Positions 25,666 through 33,719 are shown, counted from the first letter of the stretch. The stretch: 64,000 bases of DNA from an uncultured Rickettsiales bacterium (GCA_950054255.1 CATLOR010000001.1:186001-250000), one strand, 5' to 3'. Notes: generated from the letters alone by a model not told the origin. A program made the numbers and translations.

Positions 25666-27948
25666 ATGACTGAAAACATCGAAAACTTAATAAAAACCCT
25701 TAATTTTATCTTTAATGGAAACCAATATGCACACGGGAAATTTTATATAGGACAAAAGGATCAGAAAGGAAAATATCAAGGAGTTGCTAAAACTGAAAAA
25801 CAACCTCTTACCAATGCTGATTGGAAAAGACACATACTCGGTGAGCAATACGGGATCGGTGTTATCCCTGTTGATCACAATGGTATGTGTTCTTTTGGTG
25901 TAATTGACATTGATAACTACCAAATCTCAAAAGAAAACATTATTAAAAATATCAAAGATCATAACTTACCTTTAATTCCCTTCAAATCAAAGTCTAATGG
26001 ATTACATCTTTACTTGTTTTCAAAACAAAAAGTATCAGCAAATAAAGTAAGGAAAATTTTATCTCATTACCTAACCATATTAGGGTTGCCAAAAGATACC
26101 GAAATATTCCCTAAACAAGACATACTTAAAGAAAGCGAGGTTGGCAATTGGATTAATTTGCCTTTTTATGACTTTTATGATGGCTATAGGGCGCCCTTAA
26201 TGAGTGATTGTTCAAAAATGGCATTCGAACAATTCAAAAACGAATATAAACGACTTGCTATTGATACCAAAGTATTAGAAACAATATACGCAAATATGTC
26301 TTATTCAAATGGTATTGATACAAAATCTTTCGCAATCAAACATCAAAAAACACTCACTAAGTTTAAACTGCCTGAAATTATTGCTGAAGGAGAAAGAAAT
26401 AATACCCTAGTATCATATGCAGGATCATTGAGAGCAAAAGGACTAGACGAAAACGAAATACGTTCTGAGTTAGAAACAACAAATGATGATTTGTGTAACC
26501 CTCCGCTTAATCAAAAAGAAATTGATAATATTATTGATTGGATATCCACAAAATCAATCGTAACAACAAATTCAACACATTCTTTAACAGATTTGGGAAA
26601 TTCCCAAGCATTTATTGAGCAACACAAAGAAACTGCTTTATACAGCCACGAAAGGAAATGCTGGTACATATGGGACGGAAAAAGGTTCAATACAGATAAA
26701 ACAGGGAAGATATACATACTTGCAAAACAAACTGTTGAGCTCATTACTCAAGAGATGAATGAATATCTGAATGATGATAGTGTTGATGAGAAAATAAAGA
26801 ACGGCATTAGAGGCGCTTTAAAAAAGCTACAATCCAAAAGCAGTATTGAGGCAATGATTAAATTGTCTCAATCAGAGCTTCCCTTAGAGTTAGATCAAAT
26901 GGATAGAAACCCTTTACTTTTAAATTTAGAAAATGGAGTTTACGACCTTGAGCATAACTTCCTTATAAATCATACATCATCATTACACTTAACAAAACTA
27001 GCACCTGTCAAATATGATAAAACCGCTAAATGTCCAATATTCATGCAATTCCTAAATAATATCTTTGATAAAGACACTCAAATGATCGAATATGTACAAC
27101 GAATTATCGGATATAGCTTAACAGGTTCAACAGAAGAGCATTGCTTCTTCATTCTCAATGGAGATGGACGTAACGGAAAAAGTACCCTACTCAACATTAT
27201 CGCGCATTTATTAGGTGATTATAATAAAGCAACAAGTAGTAATACTTTTCTTATGATGAAACATGAGAGCATTAGAAATGACTTAGCCGCATTGAAAGGC
27301 GCTAGATTTGTGACGGCAACAGAAGTCGGACAAACAAAAATGCTAAATGAACAGCTCGTTAAACAGATTACAGGCGGTGATATCTTGTCAGTTCGATTTT
27401 TATATGGCGAATATTTTGAATATCTACCTCAATTCAAAGTCTTTATTGCAACAAACTATCTACCAGATATTCAAGGCATTGATAATGGGATATGGTCGAG
27501 AATTCGTATTATTCCGTTTAATGTAAAAATCCCACAAGAAAAAATTGATCCTCAACTTCTAACAAAGTTAAAGGCTGAGCTTTCAGGTATATTAAATTGG
27601 GCGCTTGATGGTTATGAAGCATGGAAAAAACAAGGCTTAAATGAACCAAAAGTTATAAAAAGTAGCATCGAACAATATAAAAATGACAGCAATCAAACAC
27701 TGCGTTACATAGATGCATGCCTCACAAAATCTCAACATACATATGAAGCTGCAGGTTTAATATATAACGATTACAAACAATGGTGTGAGTATAGTGGTGA
27801 AGCCCCTTATTCTCAAAAAGTCTTTGGTACGCAATTAACTAAACTTGGCTATGCTAGAGGCCGAGAACACGTAAAAGGACGATACGTAACAGTATATTAT
27901 GGCATCAAATTAGCGGAAGGAAATAACTATGAACAAATGAATTTTTAA
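25666..27948 (+). CDS. AEP primase / D5-type SF3 helicase fusion (P4-like replication protein)
   Basis: This 760-residue protein looks like a self-contained replication initiator. The N-terminal part (1-210) resembles an archaeo-eukaryotic primase, with the metal-binding FGVIDID (D81, D83) and SKSNGLHLYLF (H114). A primase C-terminal-type helical domain follows (about 230-300, GERNNTLVSYAGSLRAKG, PLNQKEIDNIIDWI). The C-terminal part is a phage/plasmid D5_N and SF3 helicase (about 310-640) with Walker A NGDGRNGKSTLL, FVTATEVGQ and the C-motif VFIATNYLP. Such proteins replicate P4-like satellites and integrative plasmids. It suggests the island can replicate after excision. Confidence 0.9.
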   Translation: MTENIENLIKTLNFIFNGNQYAHGKFYIGQKDQKGKYQGVAKTEKQPLTNADWKRHILGEQYGIGVIPVDHNGMCSFGVIDIDNYQISKENIIKNIKDHNLPLIPFKSKSNGLHLYLFSKQKVSANKVRKILSHYLTILGLPKDTEIFPKQDILKESEVGNWINLPFYDFYDGYRAPLMSDCSKMAFEQFKNEYKRLAIDTKVLETIYANMSYSNGIDTKSFAIKHQKTLTKFKLPEIIAEGERNNTLVSYAGSLRAKGLDENEIRSELETTNDDLCNPPLNQKEIDNIIDWISTKSIVTTNSTHSLTDLGNSQAFIEQHKETALYSHERKCWYIWDGKRFNTDKTGKIYILAKQTVELITQEMNEYLNDDSVDEKIKNGIRGALKKLQSKSSIEAMIKLSQSELPLELDQMDRNPLLLNLENGVYDLEHNFLINHTSSLHLTKLAPVKYDKTAKCPIFMQFLNNIFDKDTQMIEYVQRIIGYSLTGSTEEHCFFILNGDGRNGKSTLLNIIAHLLGDYNKATSSNTFLMMKHESIRNDLAALKGARFVTATEVGQTKMLNEQLVKQITGGDILSVRFLYGEYFEYLPQFKVFIATNYLPDIQGIDNGIWSRIRIIPFNVKIPQEKIDPQLLTKLKAELSGILNWALDGYEAWKKQGLNEPKVIKSSIEQYKNDSNQTLRYIDACLTKSQHTYEAAGLIYNDYKQWCEYSGEAPYSQKVFGTQLTKLGYARGREHVKGRYVTVYYGIKLAEGNNYEQMNF

Positions 27949-28071
27949 GCAATTACACCATAAACACCTTTAAACAAAAACTTATTCGGTTCTGAAGGGC
28001 CCTCTTAACCAATATTGTACTTTAAATGGTTTACTCTAGACAGTGTAAGATGGTGTAAAATCTTCCATAAC

Positions 28072-28275
28072 TTACTTCAAGAGTTCATCTGGTGTAGTCT
28101 CTAATCCTTTTGCCAATTTTTCAACAACTTTAATTGTTGGGTTGCGCACTCCTCGCTCAACAGCACTAACATAAGTTCTATGTAGGTCACTTTTAAAACC
28201 AAGTTCTTCCTGGGAGACTCCAACCAGCTCTCTCAATCTTTTAACATTTTGGCCTAATTTTTTACAAATATCCAT
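28072..28275 (-). CDS. XRE-family regulator resembling restriction-modification controller (C) proteins
   Basis: This 67-residue protein is a single helix-turn-helix domain (LGQNVKRLRELVGVSQEELG, LHRTYVSAVERGVRNPTI). The size and the wording of the recognition region (SDLHRTYVSAVERG) closely recall C proteins that time expression of restriction enzymes. It is divergent from the PD-(D/E)XK-like gene at 28340. The 64-bp gap contains GACT-ATG-AGTC (28313-28323), the C-box pattern. Inference: it autoregulates and controls the nuclease gene. A general XRE immunity-type repressor is the alternative. Confidence 0.82.
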   Translation of the reverse strand: MDICKKLGQNVKRLRELVGVSQEELGFKSDLHRTYVSAVERGVRNPTIKVVEKLAKGLETTPDELLK

Positions 28276-28311
28276 TGCATAAATTTCTGCCCATGTATAC
28301 GATTGGTCTAC

Positions 28312-28324
28312 AGACTATGAGTCT
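28312..28324. promoter_or_regulatory. C-box-like operator between regulator and nuclease genes
   Basis: AGACT-ATG-AGTCT is a perfect dyad with 5-bp arms and 3-bp spacer. It fits the GACTnnnAGTC core of C-protein operators. A partly overlapping second dyad, GTCT-AC-AGAC, lies just upstream (28306-28315). It sits 36 bp from the regulator start and 15 bp from the nuclease start. Confidence 0.6.
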
Positions 28325-28339
28325 CATTTTTGGTGCATA

Positions 28340-28789
28340 ATGGAAAAAGATATAAAACACGATTCTCAACAAATTGAGCTAATTGGCGTAGCTGCTTTAG
28401 AAGCTGAGCTTGTTAAGCAAGGTTTTGAACTTGCTCGACCTGTTAGAGATAGAGGGATTGATCTTATTGCATATTCTGATGATGCCTCTCAACCATTCAA
28501 AGCGACGCCAATACAGATAAAAGCATCAACCGGACAATCGTTTGGCGTTTATCGCAAATATGAGAAGTTTCAAGGCTTGGTCTTTGTGTATATTTGGAAC
28601 GTATTAGAAACACCTCGTTTCTTCATTGTTCCTTATGATGATGCTGTGAACATCTTACCAGAGAAAAGTAAGAAAACGCACTCTTGGACCCGAACTGATG
28701 GACAAGGTGGTTCATACACATGGTCTAATATCCCACAGCATATAATCCCAAGCATTAAAGCCTATGAGAACCGTTGGGATTTGATTTAA
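28340..28789 (+). CDS. Predicted PD-(D/E)XK-fold nuclease-like protein
   Basis: The 149-residue protein starts with a helix (IELIGVAALEAELVKQGFEL), then RPVRDRGIDLIAYSDD and ATPIQIKAS. The acidic residue of the helix, the Asp of GIDLIAY and the Q-x-K of PIQIKAS make up the E...D...(E/Q)xK pattern of restriction-endonuclease-like folds. The rest is beta-rich and ends in a conserved-looking YENRWDLI. There is no methyltransferase gene beside it. Its promoter shares a C-box-like operator with the divergent XRE gene. Inference: a restriction-like or Holliday-junction-resolvase-like nuclease, possibly in defence. The exact family is not recognised. Confidence 0.6.
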   Translation: MEKDIKHDSQQIELIGVAALEAELVKQGFELARPVRDRGIDLIAYSDDASQPFKATPIQIKASTGQSFGVYRKYEKFQGLVFVYIWNVLETPRFFIVPYDDAVNILPEKSKKTHSWTRTDGQGGSYTWSNIPQHIIPSIKAYENRWDLI

Positions 28790-28796
28790 TAAAAAA

Positions 28797-28822
28797 ACGC
28801 TATTATCCCTTTGGCCTAAGTA
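28797..28822 (+). repeat. Left terminal inverted repeat of the IS1595-like element
   Basis: It pairs with 30681-30706: the first 15 bases (ACGCTATTATCCCTT) match exactly in inverted form, then GGC and AAGTA match with three differences between. Confidence 0.8.
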
Positions 28823-28862
28823 GAGTAAATTGATATACTATTCTTGTAACAAAGGATAGATG

Positions 28863-29512
28863 ATGAAACAACTTACATTCAAAGAATTTTTTAAACTTTT
28901 CCCAAATGATGCGACCTGCTTAGACCATCTTATGAAAGTGCGTTACGGCATAAAACATAAATGCCGTAAATGTGAACGTGATTCAAAATTCAGCCGTGTA
29001 TCATCACAACGTGCTTATGCTTGCCAGTTTTGCGGTGACCATGTTTACCCATGTGTCGGTACGACTTTTGAGGGTTCACGTACATCATTACAAACTTGGT
29101 TTTATGCTATGTATCTATTCGCTACATTGCGTCACGGCGTATCAGCAAAGGAATTAGAACGTCAATTAGGTGTAACTTACAAATGTGCATGGCGTATCGG
29201 TCACGAGATTCGTAAGAACATAGCGGATGTTGACGGTGAAGATTCATTATCAGGAGTTATAGAAGTCGATGAAACTTATGTAGGCGAAAAATCAAAAGGC
29301 AAACGTGGGCGTATAAAGGCTTGGACAAGACAGGATATGCACACCAAACAGTCGAACACGGACACGGCAAATGCGAATACGCTAAAAACGATGTCCACGT
29401 AAACGAATTAGAAGGATACTGGTCAATGTTGAAAAAAGAAATCCATTCAACACATATCCATGTATCAAGCGCATATCTAAGAAATTATTCAAAAGAATTT
29501 GAATACAAATAA
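28863..29512 (+). pseudogene. IS1595/ISXO2-type transposase, internally deleted and frameshifted
   Basis: The 5' part encodes the family's N-terminus: FKLFPNDATCLDHLMKVRYG, a zinc ribbon (CRKC...CQFC), WFYAMYLFATLRHGVSAKEL and the first catalytic Asp in GVIEVDETYVGE. After KGKRGR (about 29312) the frame runs out of the family pattern and stops at 29402. The C-terminal part resumes in another frame from about 29330: GYAHQTVEHGHGKCEY, then VHVNELEGYWSMLKKEI and HVSSAYLRNYSKEF, ending at 29512. The central section with the second catalytic Asp is missing (roughly 200-250 bp). So the element cannot transpose by itself. Confidence 0.88.
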
Positions 29513-29527
29513 ACAACCGTAAAAAGC

Positions 29528-29689
29528 CTAATCAGATGACTTTTGACCTTTTGGCTGTTTTCCATCAGTCATAGATTTAACAATCTTATCCAATTTATCT
29601 TTATCAGCAGGGGGCGTATCTTTTTCACGTTCTTTTATAAACTGGTCTAATTTCTTAGGATCTTTTTGTACGTCTTTAAGAGTGGTCAT
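29528..29689 (-). CDS. Small passenger protein, 53 residues
   Basis: The reading frame starts with an ATG inside the last codons of the 323-residue passenger gene (14-base overlap, 29676-29689) and ends before the transposase remnant. The product is very hydrophilic and helical (MTTLKDVQKDPKKLDQFI, later PPADKDKLDKIVKSM, ending GQKSSD). I do not recognise it. The overlap suggests it is co-translated with the larger passenger protein. Confidence 0.6.
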   Translation of the reverse strand: MTTLKDVQKDPKKLDQFIKEREKDTPPADKDKLDKIVKSMTDGKQPKGQKSSD

Positions 29690-30647
29690 CTTCTTCCAAT
29701 AATACCATTTGCTCTGGTGGTTGTTTTGTGCTGTGTACTTTTATAACTCTATAACTTGGTTCTTCTATAGCCTCTCCGTGTTCGTCGGTGACAATAGTTT
29801 CTTCCAATTCAACATCTAAAGCTGTTCCAGGAGGGACTGGAATTATATTGTTTTGAAATTTACTAAGCCATTCATAATCTTCCATAGATGCCTGCAATGC
29901 CTTTTTATAAACCAATGTCCATTTAGATTTTCCCTCATATATTGCAGACCTGATACGAACCACAGTCCGAATATTTGAGATCACAATATTTTCAGGAATA
30001 ACCTCTGGGCAGTCGGAGCAATCTATTTCTGGTACTTCTTTTTTATCGAATTTTTCAAAAACTTTTTTCCCTTTATAAAACTCAACACTTTCGTATCCAT
30101 CTTTATGCAATGGTTCTAAAACATCTACTGCTGTTTTTCTTGTATTCTTATCTGCGTATAACTCATATACTTCATACGGAACGACTAAGGTATTATTTTC
30201 GACATTAATAGTATTATGGTCGCCATCTATATTGATTTGAACGCTATTTTTGCCATCTTTTTGCTTTAGCTTTGTTACTGACTTAACTTTTTTCCCTTTA
30301 AGTAACTTTATGAGCTTGTACAACGTAACGGGAGTACCAATGGTTCCGCCTACAATCCCAATCCATTCAGCAATCTCTTTTGCTGTCTTTACTCTATCAT
30401 CCTCTATTAACTGTGAAATGTTTTCCCAAAGGGTTTGAGTTAGTTCAACACCTAACTCAAAACAATTTTGTTCCAAATCGGCATTTACCAGTATCGTTAG
30501 CCCCGAACGATCACCGTTAAATTTTTTATTCGCTAGCTTTAATAGGTCACTTAACGCTATTAAAGACGGGGCTAAATCGCCAACATCCATTGATTTACCA
30601 TCAACAGCTGGGCCTTTATATTTAATGATAGTTTTAACTTCACTCAT
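29676..30647 (-). CDS. Passenger protein of the IS1595-like element, 323 residues
   Basis: The protein starts with an alpha/beta domain (about 1-90; YKGPAVDGKSMDVGDLAPSLIALSDLL, LEQNCFELGVEL). A hydrophobic Gly-rich stretch follows (about 93-117, IAEWIGIVGGTIGTPVTLYKLI), possibly membrane-inserting, then NSVQINIDGDHNTINV and a C-terminal beta-rich domain (about 190-323) with a CSDC pair. I do not recognise an assigned function. It is intact, while the transposase in the same element is decayed, so it may be under its own selection. It is minus-strand, with its promoter near the right inverted repeat. Candidate roles are host-fitness or defence; this is inference only. Confidence 0.65.
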   Translation of the reverse strand: MSEVKTIIKYKGPAVDGKSMDVGDLAPSLIALSDLLKLANKKFNGDRSGLTILVNADLEQNCFELGVELTQTLWENISQLIEDDRVKTAKEIAEWIGIVGGTIGTPVTLYKLIKLLKGKKVKSVTKLKQKDGKNSVQINIDGDHNTINVENNTLVVPYEVYELYADKNTRKTAVDVLEPLHKDGYESVEFYKGKKVFEKFDKKEVPEIDCSDCPEVIPENIVISNIRTVVRIRSAIYEGKSKWTLVYKKALQASMEDYEWLSKFQNNIIPVPPGTALDVELEETIVTDEHGEAIEEPSYRVIKVHSTKQPPEQMVLLEEDDHS

Positions 30648-30680
30648 ATCTAGATTCTACCCAATTCCATGAATCTTGTG

Positions 30681-30706
30681 TACTTGTGCCTAAGGGATAA
30701 TAGCGT
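30681..30706 (-). repeat. Right terminal inverted repeat of the IS1595-like element
   Basis: It is the inverted partner of 28797-28822, reading TACTTGTGCC then TAAGGGATAATAGCGT. It ends 86 bp before the start of the STAND gene, so it lies in that gene's promoter region. Confidence 0.8.
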
Positions 30707-30792
30707 AAACACCACAAAGGTAACGTTGAGAAGATCATTAATTAATGTTATTTTTAATGTGTTTTGAATATCGAATCAAAGAAAGTTAATAA

Positions 30793-33354
30793 ATGTCATA
30801 TAATGCTTCTAGAATGACCATGTTTGCCTTGCTATCTTCCATAGAGGAAGATTTAAGAAATTTTATTCATTCTGAATTTTTAGTCAAATATTCAGTCTCT
30901 GACTTTTTAGGTCCCAAATTATACAATAAAGCCACTGTAAGAGACCAAAAATCAGACATAACTCACGCAGATAAAGATTATGATTACAATTTATTAACTT
31001 GTTTAGACTTTCAAGATTCCATAGACATTATAAACTCGTATAAACAAGAGTTATCAAAAGAGGAGAGCACTTTAATAGAAAAAATAACTGAACAATGTGC
31101 TCCTTTAACCGCTATAAGAAACCGCGTTGTACACTCAAGACCCTTAATGGTTGATGATTTTCCTAAAATACATGACTCAAGTAATGAACTAATAAAAATT
31201 TGGCCTCATTTTTTCAAAGAACTTAAAAACTGTATTGATAAACTTCAAAAACATCCTGAATTTGTACTAGATCTTAGCCTGCCTGAAGTTAGTGACACTA
31301 GTTCTATTAGTCACAACCTCCCAATACCTGATTTTGATGAAACTGGTTTTGTTGGACGCCATACAGCATCTAGAGAATTAAAAAAGCTTCTTAATGGGCC
31401 ATACCCTGTAATTACCATTGTTGGTGCCGGAGGAATGGGAAAAACCGCACTTGCTCTAAAAGTTGCGTATGATTTTCTTGATGATCCGCAATGTTCATAT
31501 GACTCTATCGTTTGGGTATCATCAAAAACAACTATGCTCGGCACACACGAAATAATCGAAATAGAAAAAGCTATATCTTCTTCCGTAGGTGTATTCAATC
31601 AAATAAGTCAAGAATTAGCTGGTACAGAAACACAAGCTACGCAAGAAATTTTTGAATATATGAAAGAATTCAAAATCTTACTTATTATCGATAATTTAGA
31701 AACGGTTCTAGATGAAAACATCAGAAATTTTATTAGAAACATACCTATTGGAAGTAAAATCTTAATTACATCTCGTTTAGCCATATCATCAGGTGATTTG
31801 CCATTTGATATGCCACCAATGGAAAAAAATGAAGCTATAAAATTCTTAAGACAAGTTGCTAACTCTAGGTCTGTAAAAATGCTAAAAGAAATGCCCCAAC
31901 ACAAACTAGAGAATTTTGTTAATAGAATGCAATGCAATCCTGGATTTATAAAATGGTTTGTAATAGCCGTTAGCACAGGAGCTCGCCCAGAAAAAATATT
32001 AGAAAATCCAGATTTATTCTTAAGATTTTGTATGGAAAATATTTTCACTCATTTATCTGAAAATGCAAAACTCGCATTAAAAACCATGATCGCTGTTAAT
32101 GTTATGTGTTCTTTATCTATGATTCAATACCTAACAAAGATAGATGTAAATGAGCTAGAAAAAGCAATTCTCGAACTACTTTCTGCCAACATAATCGTAA
32201 TGCAAAGCAAAGAGGGAGCCACTGTCTATAAAATTTGTGATATACCGAAGCTATACATTCATAAATTCAATAAACCAGATTCCAAATTTCATAAAGAAAT
32301 CCAAGAAAGAAGAAAAGAAGTACTTTCATCCACTGAAGGCTATCAACAAGCATCCAAATCTTATCCTTATAACTTTAACAATGTAGCATTAATAGATTCT
32401 TCACTTCGAGTTGCCGCAAAATATTTAAATGATGCTCTCAGAGCCCTTAAGAAAGATGATACCACAACAGCTCGAGACTTAATTACCAAAGTAAGTGAAA
32501 TGGAACCAAATTTCTATGAGGTTCACCGAGTTGATGCTATGTATCATGCCGCTATTGATAATATCACCGAAGCGCAACAGGCCTATGAAAAATCAATTAG
32601 TATAAACCCTAAATTTGCTCCCTTACGCCTATGGTATGGTGGCTTCTTGATGCGTTATATGAACAATCATGAGGAGGCCATAAACCAATTCGAGAAAGGG
32701 AAGAAAATAGACCCAGAAAACTTCTACTTATTCGATATAGATATAATAAGAGCAAATATATACTTACAAAATTTTGACATAGCAAAACGTACCATCTACT
32801 TGTTAAATCAAAAAATAGATCTCTTAGATGATCGTAGTAAAATGATCTTTGCCTCTATTAAACTTCAATACTACAAACGAAGAGCAGAATACTTAATAGA
32901 CCAAAGAGATTTCAAAAATGGTTTAATATATGCAGAGAAATTATTAAATCACTTCTTTGATATGCCAACTATGTACAGGGATCAGAAAAACATACAAGAT
33001 GTTCTAAGATTTACACCTCATTTTAGAAGACTTACAAATGTATTATCTAGTGAAGAAAACCTGGATCTCAAAATTGTAGAACTACAAAAAAAATTCAGAG
33101 ATGTAGGAAAAGAGAGTAATAAACTTATTAACCTCAACACATCAGGAATACACACAGGTACCATTATTCGATTAATACACGATAAAAAATACGGTTTCAT
33201 AAAATGTACATCCGGTAACGAATATTTCTTTCATATTTCCAGTCTTGCCGATGATAACCTATACGAAGAACTACAAGAAAATAAAACACATGTAACATTC
33301 AACCTAGAAGATAGTCACAAAGGTTCTGTTGCCGTCAATATATGTTTAAATTAA
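30793..33354 (+). CDS. HEPN / NB-ARC STAND ATPase / TPR / cold-shock-domain protein (putative NLR-like defence protein)
   Basis: This 853-residue protein joins four modules. Residues about 8-150 look like a HEPN domain, with the R-x4-H motif RNRVVH (R109-H114). Residues about 180-450 form an NB-ARC STAND ATPase: GFVGRHTASREL, Walker A VGAGGMGKTALA (K217), Walker B ILLIIDNLE (D300), SKILITSR, then a winged-helix region. Residues about 540-760 hold TPR-like helical repeats (EAQQAYEKSISINPKFAPLR, EEAINQFEKGKKIDPEN). The last 67 residues (787-853) are a cold-shock domain with KYGFIK and EYFFHIS as its RNP1/RNP2-like motifs. This is sensor-switch-effector logic as in bacterial NLR (Avs/bNACHT-type) anti-phage proteins. 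HEPN would be the RNase or toxic effector, and TPR plus CSD the sensor. Domains are seen; defence function is inferred. Confidence 0.85.
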   Translation: MSYNASRMTMFALLSSIEEDLRNFIHSEFLVKYSVSDFLGPKLYNKATVRDQKSDITHADKDYDYNLLTCLDFQDSIDIINSYKQELSKEESTLIEKITEQCAPLTAIRNRVVHSRPLMVDDFPKIHDSSNELIKIWPHFFKELKNCIDKLQKHPEFVLDLSLPEVSDTSSISHNLPIPDFDETGFVGRHTASRELKKLLNGPYPVITIVGAGGMGKTALALKVAYDFLDDPQCSYDSIVWVSSKTTMLGTHEIIEIEKAISSSVGVFNQISQELAGTETQATQEIFEYMKEFKILLIIDNLETVLDENIRNFIRNIPIGSKILITSRLAISSGDLPFDMPPMEKNEAIKFLRQVANSRSVKMLKEMPQHKLENFVNRMQCNPGFIKWFVIAVSTGARPEKILENPDLFLRFCMENIFTHLSENAKLALKTMIAVNVMCSLSMIQYLTKIDVNELEKAILELLSANIIVMQSKEGATVYKICDIPKLYIHKFNKPDSKFHKEIQERRKEVLSSTEGYQQASKSYPYNFNNVALIDSSLRVAAKYLNDALRALKKDDTTTARDLITKVSEMEPNFYEVHRVDAMYHAAIDNITEAQQAYEKSISINPKFAPLRLWYGGFLMRYMNNHEEAINQFEKGKKIDPENFYLFDIDIIRANIYLQNFDIAKRTIYLLNQKIDLLDDRSKMIFASIKLQYYKRRAEYLIDQRDFKNGLIYAEKLLNHFFDMPTMYRDQKNIQDVLRFTPHFRRLTNVLSSEENLDLKIVELQKKFRDVGKESNKLINLNTSGIHTGTIIRLIHDKKYGFIKCTSGNEYFFHISSLADDNLYEELQENKTHVTFNLEDSHKGSVAVNICLN

Positions 33355-33360
33355 TACATC

Positions 33361-33380
33361 TTGGTCACACTTGGGACACA
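33361..33380 (+). promoter_or_regulatory. Candidate integrase arm-binding repeats, right end
   Basis: TTGGTCACAC and TTGGGACACA stand in tandem, 78 bp before the right 91-bp repeat. They match the type of unit seen at 23839-23859 in the same orientation. Confidence 0.45.
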
Positions 33381-33458
33381 CCCATTTCACTATTTGCAAA
33401 TAAGTGTAAATCTTGTAAACCCCTTAAGAGTTATTGAATTTCCTTGCTTTGAGTAGAG

Positions 33459-33549
33459 ATATTTGGTGCGGGCGTATAGCTCAGTTGGTTAGAGCGTTAC
33501 GTTGACATCGTAGAGGTCACAAGTTCGAATCTTGTTACGCCCACCATTT
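33459..33549 (+). repeat. 91-bp direct repeat, right island boundary (attR)
   Basis: Identical to 23681-23771 over 91 bp, including a complete tRNA-Val. It marks the junction with the chromosomal sequence leading to the RTX gene. Confidence 0.92.
33470..33546 (+). tRNA. tRNA-Val(GAC), right copy (attR)
   Basis: The 77-nt sequence is identical to the copy at 23692-23768, including the CCA, so it can fold and function. The native promoter of the left copy is not repeated. Only a weak TTGAAT (33434-33439) without a good -10 lies upstream, so expression may be low. Confidence 0.96.
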
Positions 33550-33703
33550 TTTCTTACACATTGAATTTTGATTTCTCTGTATTATGTTGAGCAACTTCAG
33601 CACTCAAAAAGTATCATAGTATTCTAATTTTATATTATTTTTCATAAAAATTTAGCAAAAAATACCGAAAATAGGGAACTAAACCCTGTTCTGGGTTGTT
33701 TCT

Positions 33704-33719
33704 TTAAGTAATGATTAAC
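33704..33719 (+). promoter_or_regulatory. CtrA-type box upstream of the RTX gene
   Basis: TTAA-GTAATGA-TTAAC is an exact match to the alphaproteobacterial CtrA consensus TTAA-N7-TTAAC. It lies 52 bp before the RTX start codon. A perfect small hairpin (AACCC-TGTTCT-GGGTT) lies just upstream at 33682-33697. Control by CtrA is inferred from the match only. Confidence 0.5.

Larger units (their letters stand above)
28797..30706 (+). mobile_element. IS1595-family-like element with passenger genes and decayed transposase
   Basis: The element is bounded by 26-bp imperfect inverted repeats (28797-28822 and 30681-30706, starting ACGCTATTATCCCTT). It holds a transposase remnant reading right and two overlapping minus-strand passenger genes. 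At 1,910 bp it is longer than a simple IS1595 member. No clear 8-bp target duplication is visible (left flank ATAAAAAA, right flank AAACACCA), so one end or the target has changed. It lies between the nuclease-like gene and the STAND gene. Confidence 0.75.
23681..33549 (+). mobile_element. Integrative genomic island at tRNA-Val (about 9.8 kb)
   Basis: The segment lies between two identical tRNA-Val-bearing repeats and starts with a tyrosine-integrase gene pointing inward. Its order is: integrase, unknown protein, primase-helicase, then the divergent controller/nuclease pair, an IS1595-like element, and the STAND protein at the far end. The DNA is visibly richer in A+T than the flanks. There are no capsid, tail or conjugation genes, so it resembles a phage-satellite or integrative-plasmid-type defence island rather than a prophage. 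Mobility now is unproven. Confidence 0.88.

Noticed and set aside
33688..33702. LexA-like GTTC-N7-TTTC near the RTX promoter
   Set aside because: The alphaproteobacterial LexA box is GTTC-N7-GTTC; the second half does not match.
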